A stretch of 5,980 nucleotides of DNA from an uncultured Clostridia bacterium (GTDB taxonomy: Bacteria > Bacillota > Clostridia > TANB77 > CAG-508). Of the stretch, positions 1-5,324 are shown in pieces. Both the position numbers and the translations under genes were made by a program. The notes under the pieces are model-generated. The model had not been told where the DNA came from. It searched no databases and worked only from the letters and a program-made list of their open reading frames with translations. Numbering within the stretch: the first letter of the stretch is position 1; each line of letters begins with the position of its first letter. The DNA is taken from positions 1-5,980 of the forward strand of contig CALXRJ010000103.1 in NCBI GenBank assembly GCA_944390615.1. The letters are read 5' to 3'.

Positions 1-165
1 TAGAGCATCTTAACTTAAATGAAATGAGGAAGCGCGAAGGATGCAGCGAGAGGCTCGTTTTATTTAAGTTTAGATGCTCTTCAGGTATGCCGGGAGCCGA
101 GGAATGCAATAAATTTTATAACAATAATCGTTGGAGGCGGATTTTTCCAGCTGTGAAATAAAACC
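1..165 (+). ncRNA. candidate structured non-coding RNA (family not identified; 5' end may lie outside the window)
   Basis: No credible ORF covers this stretch. It is richer in G and C than its surroundings and folds well. Bases 2-28 pair with 54-80 over 27 positions with one U-U mismatch (11/71). Two of the pairs are G-U (21/61 and 25/57), which form in plus-strand RNA but would be A-C in minus-strand RNA. A second hairpin pairs 130-135 with 146-151, again with a U-G pair (131/150) valid only on the plus strand. The apical loop (29-53) and the single-stranded stretch 84-108 (GGGAGCCGAGGAATGC) are purine-rich and look like conserved motifs. GGCUC (52-56) could pair with GAGCC (94-98) as a pseudoknot, though this competes with the top of the long stem. 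Alternatives are a palindromic mobile-element end or a Bacillota orphan RNA such as the raiA motif; the latter is a weak guess from general appearance. The exact ends are unknown. Confidence 0.5.
2..80 (+). repeat. long imperfect inverted repeat forming a 27-position stem
   Basis: The left arm at 2-20 and right arm at 62-80 are reverse complements except at 11/71. Allowing G-U pairs, the stem continues inward to 28/54. The pairing stops sharply at the outer end (bases 1 and 81 do not pair), and the apical loop is 25 nt. Within the loop a smaller CGAG/CUCG hairpin (47-50 with 54-57) could compete with the inner end of the main stem. This is probably one helix of the RNA proposed for the region; a palindromic insertion such as a MITE is the alternative. 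Confidence 0.8.
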
Positions 166-194
166 AAAGCCAGTACAAATAAATGTACTGACTT
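156..194 (-). terminator. intrinsic terminator of the VWA gene
   Basis: Read on the minus strand, AAGTCAGTACA (194-184), a six-base loop and TGTACTGGCTT (177-167) form an 11-bp stem containing one U-G pair. It is followed by TGGTTTTATTT (166-156). The stem begins five bases after the VWA stop codon. On the plus strand the U-G pair becomes a C-A mismatch, and the T-run after the stem starts late and is broken (AGGATTTATCTTTTTATC). It is therefore mainly a minus-strand terminator, possibly weakly bidirectional. Confidence 0.85.
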
Positions 195-199
195 AGGAT

Positions 200-2602
200 T
201 TATCTTTTTATCTTATTTTTGATTTGTATTCCAACCAGTCCCAAAAGTACTGTTATGCAAACTATAACATACATTCTTCTATCTTCTCCTGTTGGTGTTA
301 AAATTATTCCAGAATTAGGTGATTCGGCATAATCTGCCTCTGCTGTATCTCTATTAGCTGCTACTTCCCCTTTTAATCCTAGTTGTTGGCTTGATAAAGG
401 ATTGTTTGATGTTGCTTTATATAAAATTCTCCTACAGGATTCATTTTCATAGCCAAAAATTTCTGCCGCTGCACCATATTGCATTCCCCCTAATCTAGCT
501 GATAATAATCTACTTGCCATAATTTTAATTTGAATAGAGCCATTCGTCAATAATTGGAAATTATTTTGATTAACATCTACTGAAATCGCAATAGCATTGT
601 GTCCTTTGTTTATATAATTTTTTATTTCTTGTGTCAATCCAGCTAAATTTTCGACATTGTTTTTATCGATATGAACTACATTTTCATTTTTTATGCCTAA
701 TTCTATTGGATTTTCCATTCCTAGCCCTATGGCTGTTCCATTTCTATAGGTAAAATCATCTGGTAAATAACAAATTATTTGAATATTTTCACTATCATCA
801 TATATAGAAGTATTGATGATTTCTATCGTATAATAAACTCTGACTTCTGAACCATGTAACATAGATTCTTCAACTGTAGCTATTAAATGGCTCTTTTCTT
901 CTACAGTTGTTTCTAAGCTATCTATTATACTTCCATTTTGTGCAATAACTTCAAATCCTGTTAATGTTACGGTTGGATTTAAAGTAAATTCTGGTATTTG
1001 TTGTAAAGTTAAGGTTGGCCCTTTTACAGTAATTGGATTTGGCACGTGATGTATGGTTCTGGTTCCTATTATTTCACCTGCTGAATTGGTTATATTTTCT
1101 GTAACATCATAAGCACTAATTGGTGTTTGTCCTGTTGCTGATGTTTGTAATTCAACTGTAACAGTTGCCTCATCCACTAATTTTCTTAAATATTGCTTAA
1201 ACTGGTCTAAATTATCTGCTGTAACTTCCATATCTAATGCTTGAAAATAGGATGTATTATTATAACGGAAACTTGCATAATTTTCACTTAAAATGTCTTC
1301 TCTATAATTTTTATTTGTTCTATAACCTGTACTAGTAACTTGAACACTTTCTTTTACATATTGTGCAAATTCTTCTATAATTTCATCGGAAACATTTTCA
1401 ATCGTATCTACTGGTTTAAAAGTATTATATTCACTATATGCTTCAAAATCATTAAATATGAAATTGATTAATTGTTCATCTGTTTCCTCTAAACCATCCA
1501 TTGTAAAAACAGAATATAATTTGACTCCTTCTTGTAAAATTTTTTGCACGGTATCTTTTGTATTTGTTGCAATGTATTGTAATTTATTATTATTTTCGTT
1601 AATTTCTTGTTGTGTCGTTGCTGTGTATAAAGTATGTTCTTCATTTCCATCAGATGTTGGTAAACCATCTGATAATAAAAACATGTATCGATTTGATGTT
1701 TCTTTTATATTATTGGCATATGAGTTATAAGCCTTCTCTAGTGCACCTTTTATGTTGGTATAATATTTATCATTAAATTCAATTTCTCCATTAATAGCTT
1801 CTAGTAATAGATTTCTATCATTGGTAAGAGAGGTTTTTCTATATACTTCTCCTGTAAATACTACTAAACCAACATATACATTTTTACTTCCATCTAGTAA
1901 TTCATTAATGATATTAGTTGCTATATCTTTTTCTATTTGTAATTTTGTTTTTTGAGAACCATCTGATAAAGTTATGTATTCTTCCATACTAACAGAACAG
2001 TCTAATACTAAATATACTTGTGCACAGCCTTTTTGACTTAATTCTATTGTATTGATGTATTCATCAGCTACTACTGCATAATCTTGCCCATTGTATTTTA
2101 AAATTTCTTGTCTCTCTTTATAATTATTTACTGTTGTATTTTCTATATATGCATCGTCTAAATACCCATATTTAAATGTAATTTTATTTATAGTTTCTCC
2201 TGCACTAAGTGGAAAATAGTATTCTCCATTTTCGTTTGTTCGAGTAGTAGATCCATTATCTGCTTCCACATATATGTTTTTTACGCCTTTTCCTGTTGTT
2301 ATTCCACTACTATCTGTTCCTTTATTTCCTAACACTTGTTCATTAATTGCTTCTATAATTTCTGTTACATTTCCACCAATTCCTGCTACATAATCATGTG
2401 TAACTGTATCTTTTGGTGTAGCAGATGTGTCATCTGGTGGGGGGTCTATCACTACAGTTCCTCCTCCTGAATCAGAAGGTCTTGGTCGAAATTCTCCACT
2501 TGAATAATCTATAGCATAAACTAATCTATTTTGACATGCAAGGAATATTATGGTAATAAAAAATATTAGAATTTTATTTTTATTTTTTCTTCTATTTTTC
2601 AT
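200..2602 (-). CDS. secreted, cell-surface von Willebrand factor A domain protein with sortase-like C-terminus
   Basis: An 800-residue protein, probably a surface adhesin or matrix-binding protein. In order: a basic N-terminus and hydrophobic core (about 11-25) with a likely signal peptidase site after VYA (30); a Gly/Pro/Thr-rich linker (about 35-68); a segment with the GEYYF signature of carboxypeptidase-regulatory-like beta folds (about 105-145); and a VWA domain (about 193-385). The VWA domain has a complete metal-ion site: D201-x-S203-x-S205, T282 and D312 in LLSDG. About 585-690 resembles DUF11-type repeats (YTIEIINTS, then LPDDFTY). The C-terminus has LTPTGE (768-773), a membrane helix (777-794) and tail KNKIKR, laid out like a sortase signal but with the Pro displaced from the LPxTG order. 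The start is supported by AGGAGGG seven bases upstream of ATG. The gene has its own promoter and terminator, so it is monocistronic. The family is clear; the ligand is unknown. Confidence 0.88.
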   Translation of the reverse strand: MKNRRKNKNKILIFFITIIFLACQNRLVYAIDYSSGEFRPRPSDSGGGTVVIDPPPDDTSATPKDTVTHDYVAGIGGNVTEIIEAINEQVLGNKGTDSSGITTGKGVKNIYVEADNGSTTRTNENGEYYFPLSAGETINKITFKYGYLDDAYIENTTVNNYKERQEILKYNGQDYAVVADEYINTIELSQKGCAQVYLVLDCSVSMEEYITLSDGSQKTKLQIEKDIATNIINELLDGSKNVYVGLVVFTGEVYRKTSLTNDRNLLLEAINGEIEFNDKYYTNIKGALEKAYNSYANNIKETSNRYMFLLSDGLPTSDGNEEHTLYTATTQQEINENNNKLQYIATNTKDTVQKILQEGVKLYSVFTMDGLEETDEQLINFIFNDFEAYSEYNTFKPVDTIENVSDEIIEEFAQYVKESVQVTSTGYRTNKNYREDILSENYASFRYNNTSYFQALDMEVTADNLDQFKQYLRKLVDEATVTVELQTSATGQTPISAYDVTENITNSAGEIIGTRTIHHVPNPITVKGPTLTLQQIPEFTLNPTVTLTGFEVIAQNGSIIDSLETTVEEKSHLIATVEESMLHGSEVRVYYTIEIINTSIYDDSENIQIICYLPDDFTYRNGTAIGLGMENPIELGIKNENVVHIDKNNVENLAGLTQEIKNYINKGHNAIAISVDVNQNNFQLLTNGSIQIKIMASRLLSARLGGMQYGAAAEIFGYENESCRRILYKATSNNPLSSQQLGLKGEVAANRDTAEADYAESPNSGIILTPTGEDRRMYVIVCITVLLGLVGIQIKNKIKR

Positions 2603-2645
2603 AACATTTCCCTCCTAAATAACATAATAACTTTTATTCTCTTCT

Positions 2646-2674
2646 ATTATATCATCTAAATGTGAAAATGTCAA
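2646..2674 (-). promoter_or_regulatory. consensus sigma-A promoter for the VWA gene
   Basis: On the minus strand, TTGACA (2674-2669) is separated by exactly 17 bases from TATAAT (2651-2646). TG precedes the -10 by one base (extended -10, TGATATAAT). Transcription should start near 2638-2640, giving a leader of about 37 bases that carries the SD AGGAGGG (2616-2610). Both hexamers match the consensus at all six positions, so strong expression is expected unless a repressor acts. No operator-like palindrome was seen around it. Confidence 0.9.
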
Positions 2675-2691
2675 AATTAGGTAAATTGGAG

Positions 2692-3939
2692 CTAATTACA
2701 TCCTGCTACATACCCTGTAGAATACGCAATTTGTAAATTAAATCCTCCTGTATAACTATCTACATCTAATATTTCTCCTGCAAAATAAAGTCCTTTTACT
2801 TTTTTAGATTCCATTGTTTTAGGGTTTACTTCTTTTATATGAATCCCACCACAAGTTATAATAGCATCTTCTATTTTTCTAAAATTTCGGATGGTTACTT
2901 CAAACGATTTTAATAGTTCTATTATCTTCTTTCTTTCTTGTTTGGTAATCGAATTTACTTTCTTTTCTGGGTTAATTTGGGAAGATGCGATGATAACAGG
3001 AATTAGTTTTTGTGGTAGCAATTTGTCCAAACTATTTTTTAAACTTTTATTTTTAAATTCTTCAAAATCTCTTAAAATTCTATCATTTAATTTTTCTTTG
3101 TTTAAACCTGGCTTTAAATCTATTTTTAACTTGATTTGTTTTTGTTTAAATTTTTCCTCAATTCCTTGATATCTTACCAGATGTGCCGAGCCACTTAAGA
3201 TAATTGGACCAGATACACCAAAATGAGTAAATAGCATTTCTCCAAAGTCCTCATAAATTTCTTTGTTATTAGCACTATCTACTAATTTTATGGCTACATT
3301 TTTTAAACTTAGTCCTTGTAAAGCCTCTTGGTAATTTGTTTCATACGTTTCTAGTGGGACTAAAGATGGTTTTATAGGTGTTATGGTATGACCTAGTTTT
3401 TTGGCTAATTCATAGCCATCTCCTGTAGAACCTGTTAAGGGATAACTTTTTCCACCTGTGGCTAGAATCACTTTATCTGCTTTTAAGGTTACTTGTTTGG
3501 TTTTTACGCCACAAATTTTATTTTCTGCATCTGTTAAAATTTCTGTGACTGGACTTTCATAAAAAATCTTTACTTTTAATTGTTTTAATTTTCTTTCAAA
3601 ACAAGCTAAAACATCTTGTGCTTTATTGGTTACTGGAAATATTCGATTGCCTCTTTCTTCTTTTACAGATAAACCCTGCTCTTTTAAAAAAGCTATGATA
3701 TCTTGATTGGTAAAACGATGAAAAGCACTATGTAAAAACATGCCATTTCCTGGCGTGTTTTTTATAAATTCTTCCATAGTTAAGGAAGATGTAATATTAC
3801 ATCTTCCTTTTCCTGTTATTAATAGTTTTTTTCCTAAGCTTTTATTTTTTTCTAATAAAATAACTTCATTTCCAGCTATACTTGCTGCAATAGCAGCCAT
3901 CATTCCTGCTGGTCCTCCCCCTATTACGATAACTTTCAT
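2692..3939 (-). CDS. NAD(P)/FAD-dependent oxidoreductase, HI0933/YhiN/BaiN family flavoprotein
   Basis: A 415-residue protein of typical length for this family, presumably cytosolic. The N-terminal dinucleotide-binding fold is plain: IGGGPAGMMAA (6-16) followed by acidic E30 at the end of the second strand. Family hallmarks are GKKLLITGKGRCNIT (36-50), TGGKSYPLTGSTGDG (161-175), GEMLFTHFGVSGP (233-245) and the C-terminal FAD-contacting GLYFAGEILDVDSYTGGFN (383-401). Its ATG directly follows the TAA of the PAP2-like gene with no intervening base, so the two are probably translationally coupled. A GGGAG SD lies inside the end of that upstream gene. Most members have no proven reaction. BaiN of Clostridium scindens is reported to act on bile-acid intermediates, but this similarity alone does not support that role here, and no other bai genes are present. 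The family is certain; the substrate is unknown. Confidence 0.92.
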   Translation of the reverse strand: MKVIVIGGGPAGMMAAIAASIAGNEVILLEKNKSLGKKLLITGKGRCNITSSLTMEEFIKNTPGNGMFLHSAFHRFTNQDIIAFLKEQGLSVKEERGNRIFPVTNKAQDVLACFERKLKQLKVKIFYESPVTEILTDAENKICGVKTKQVTLKADKVILATGGKSYPLTGSTGDGYELAKKLGHTITPIKPSLVPLETYETNYQEALQGLSLKNVAIKLVDSANNKEIYEDFGEMLFTHFGVSGPIILSGSAHLVRYQGIEEKFKQKQIKLKIDLKPGLNKEKLNDRILRDFEEFKNKSLKNSLDKLLPQKLIPVIIASSQINPEKKVNSITKQERKKIIELLKSFEVTIRNFRKIEDAIITCGGIHIKEVNPKTMESKKVKGLYFAGEILDVDSYTGGFNLQIAYSTGYVAGCN

Positions 3940-4380
3940 TTAAAAAATACTCCCTACTATAATACCAATCATCGCTCCCACTAATACTTGAAGTGGTGAA
4001 TGTCCTAAGACTTCTACCAATTTTTCTTGTACTTGAACTCCTGTAAGTCCTGGTGTTTCTATTATTTTGTTTAATAATCTGGCTTGTTTTCCTGCAGCTC
4101 TCCTTACGCCTGCTGCATCATACATAACCACACAGGCAAATACAAAAGATATCGCAAAAGCATAACTATCAAATCCAGCTTCTTTGCCCACTAAAACCGT
4201 AATTGCCATAACAATAGCAGAATGAGAACTTGGCATTCCTCCTGCTCCTAATATTCTTTTGAAATTAAATTTTTTTGTTGTAACCAGATCCCATATTACC
4301 TTAAAGGCTTGAATTCCAAACCATGTAAAAAATGGCACCCAAATAAATTTGTTATGTAGTAACTGTGTAAAAATATTCAT
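3940..4380 (-). CDS. divergent PAP2 family membrane protein (DUF212, YuiD-like)
   Basis: A 146-residue integral membrane protein with about four hydrophobic segments (roughly 11-33, 52-66, 72-90 and 128-145). It carries the divergent PAP2 signature: GGMPSSH (47-53), the following YDAAGVRRAAGKQA (87-100) and GH (126-127). These correspond to the motif blocks of PAP2 phosphatases that bind phosphate and supply the catalytic His. The family is expected to hydrolyse a lipid phosphate or pyrophosphate at the membrane, but no substrate is proven for YuiD-type members. In many Bacillota such genes sit in the xseA-xseB-ispA-dxs neighbourhood, matching its place here and hinting at polyprenyl phosphate metabolism; that link is inference. 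The ATG is preceded by a weak AAAGAG and, further up, by a much stronger SD behind a hairpin (4391-4433). The gene abuts the FAD gene downstream. Confidence 0.88.
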   Translation of the reverse strand: MNIFTQLLHNKFIWVPFFTWFGIQAFKVIWDLVTTKKFNFKRILGAGGMPSSHSAIVMAITVLVGKEAGFDSYAFAISFVFACVVMYDAAGVRRAAGKQARLLNKIIETPGLTGVQVQEKLVEVLGHSPLQVLVGAMIGIIVGSIF

Positions 4381-4390
4381 GAAACTCTTT

Positions 4391-4433
4391 ATCTATGTTA
4401 AACTTTTTTCTTTAACACAGATTCCTCCCCTCT
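4391..4433 (-). promoter_or_regulatory. strong Shine-Dalgarno followed by a hairpin in the leader of the PAP2-like gene
   Basis: Read on the minus strand, AGAGGGGAGGA (4433-4423) is the best SD in the xseB/PAP2-like gap, but it lies 43 bases from the ATG at 4380. Between them a 12-bp stem pairs 4422-4411 with 4402-4391 around the loop GAAAAAAG. Its one wobble (4418/4395) is a G-U pair in the transcribed strand. Only ten bases, AAAGAGTTTC, separate the stem from the ATG. Folding the hairpin would bring the SD to about 11 bases from the start. There is no U-run after the stem, so it is not an intrinsic terminator. The pairing is directly visible; the translational role is inferred. Confidence 0.6.
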
Positions 4434-4444
4434 ATATGCAAATT

Positions 4445-4672
4445 TTACTCTTCTACTGAAAAATCTTCTTCTTGTAATTCCCCATTATTTTCTAATATAA
4501 TGGTAATTCTTTTTTCAGCATCTTCTAAAAGTTTACTACAGTCTTTTGAAATCTTCATACCAGTTTCAAATTTTTTTAACGAAGCTTCTAGACTTAAATC
4601 TCCTTTTTCTAGTTCTGCTACTATTTTTTCTAACTCTTCCATTTTGGTTTCAAAACTTTCTTCTTGCTTCAT
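4445..4672 (-). CDS. xseB: exodeoxyribonuclease VII small subunit
   Basis: A 75-residue, mostly helical and acidic protein, the usual size for XseB. The diagnostic segment runs from about residue 6 to 60: FETKMEELEKIVAELEKGDLSLEASLKKFETGMK, seen as consecutive blocks, then a second helix with KLLEDAEKRI. Several XseB copies coat the XseA large subunit to form exonuclease VII, which degrades single-stranded DNA from either end without needing a metal ion. The partner gene xseA lies upstream in the same operon but is separated by the PepSY-like gene. The start is well supported by AAAGGAG seven bases before the ATG. The acidic tail after residue 61 is variable in the family. Confidence 0.95.
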   Translation of the reverse strand: MKQEESFETKMEELEKIVAELEKGDLSLEASLKKFETGMKISKDCSKLLEDAEKRITIILENNGELQEEDFSVEE

Positions 4673-4743
4673 ATGGCATCTCCTTTCTCGTAAGCTTCAA
4701 ATTCAAATAATTTTTTCTAAGTTTCTATTTTTTTTGCAATCTT

Positions 4744-5241
4744 TTATTTCATTTTGGCAGTTCCTTGATTTACATCGACCTCATATTCAGCAAGTGTTGC
4801 TGTTGTTGATTTACTTCTTACTGAAATATAATAAATGCTATTAGATTGATTGTCTATGGTGTAGTAAACAGTATCATCTTCTCCCCAATCTTGTTTTACT
4901 AAGTTTAATGCTTTTTCGTCTTTATTTTCTTCTGCCTCTTCTGTTATTCCTGTTTCTTCTTCTTCCCCTTGATATTCATTTTGAGTTATTTCATTGACAG
5001 TTGTATTTTCTGTATTGGTTTGGTTTTCTTCTATTGTTTCTTCTTCCAAGATGGTATTTTCGACTGGTAACTCATTTTGTGTTAAATTTTGGTCTTCTAT
5101 TTCATTTTGATAACTGCCTTGTGTATTTTCTTCTGCTATATATTCTTCGTCTTTAAATTTTTTTATGTTAATGGCTACAATGACTGCTACTATAAGGAAA
5201 GCTATGATACTGCAAATGATTACTGTTTTTTTATATACCAT
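4744..5241 (-). CDS. membrane-anchored protein with acidic linker and PepSY-like C-terminal domain (hypothetical)
   Basis: A 165-residue protein with a short basic N-terminus and one membrane helix (about 6-25). A low-complexity linker (about 31-109) is rich in Glu, Asn, Gln and Thr. The compact C-terminal domain (about 110-165) contains ALNLVKQDWGEDDTVYYTID and AEYEVDVNQGTAKMK as separate blocks. The helix, followed by strands ending in YEVDVxxG, resembles small PepSY-type domains; this is a fold-level impression, not a firm assignment. The helix followed by a charged tail suggests an Nin-Cout anchor with the domain outside the membrane. It sits between xseA (83-base gap) and xseB (71-base gap), with no visible promoter or terminator in either gap, so it probably shares their transcript. 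The SD is AAGGG about 11 bases from the ATG, rather distant. Its function is unknown and no link to exonuclease VII is evident. Confidence 0.75.
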   Translation of the reverse strand: MVYKKTVIICSIIAFLIVAVIVAINIKKFKDEEYIAEENTQGSYQNEIEDQNLTQNELPVENTILEEETIEENQTNTENTTVNEITQNEYQGEEEETGITEEAEENKDEKALNLVKQDWGEDDTVYYTIDNQSNSIYYISVRSKSTTATLAEYEVDVNQGTAKMK

Positions 5242-5324
5242 TTTTGCTTCATCCCTTATCTTATATATTTAGGTTTTTCAGAAGTTTTTACCTATAAACT
5301 TTTTTATAAAATAATTTTGCCAAT

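Noticed and set aside
20..40. lipoprotein lipobox in the VWA protein (residues FLAC, 20-23)
   Set aside because: The -3 position is Phe and the -2 position is Leu, a poor lipobox. The VYA site at residue 30 fits a signal peptidase I cleavage better. Coordinates given here are protein residues.
1..165. Known riboswitch, group II intron domain V, tRNA or glmS ribozyme
   Set aside because: Characteristic cores (glmS cleavage core, domain V catalytic triad with tetraloop, T-loop GGTTCGA, SAM or lysine riboswitch signatures) could not be found by eye. The plus-strand position, convergent with the VWA gene, also does not fit a leader of any gene in the window.
1458..1730. Plus-strand open frame of 90 codons inside the VWA gene
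   Set aside because: It lies antisense to the conserved VWA coding region, has no SD and shows no recognisable composition or motif. The same applies to the other plus-strand frames at 2891-3169, 3740-3943, 4500-4844, 5089-5328 and 5599-5841.
2599..2607. Two-codon uORF AUG-UUA-UGA overlapping the VWA start
   Set aside because: Its AUG is only two bases from the SD, too close for initiation. The AUG at 2602 has ideal spacing. It is most likely coincidental.
4391..4422. Hairpin as an intrinsic terminator after xseB
   Set aside because: On the transcribed strand the stem is followed by AAAGAGTTTC rather than a U-run, so it does not fit an intrinsic terminator.
5242..5324. Promoter or terminator in the gap after xseA
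   Set aside because: A TATAAG-like hexamer exists but has no acceptable -35 at 16-18 bases. Only weak 4-5 bp palindromes without a U-run are present.
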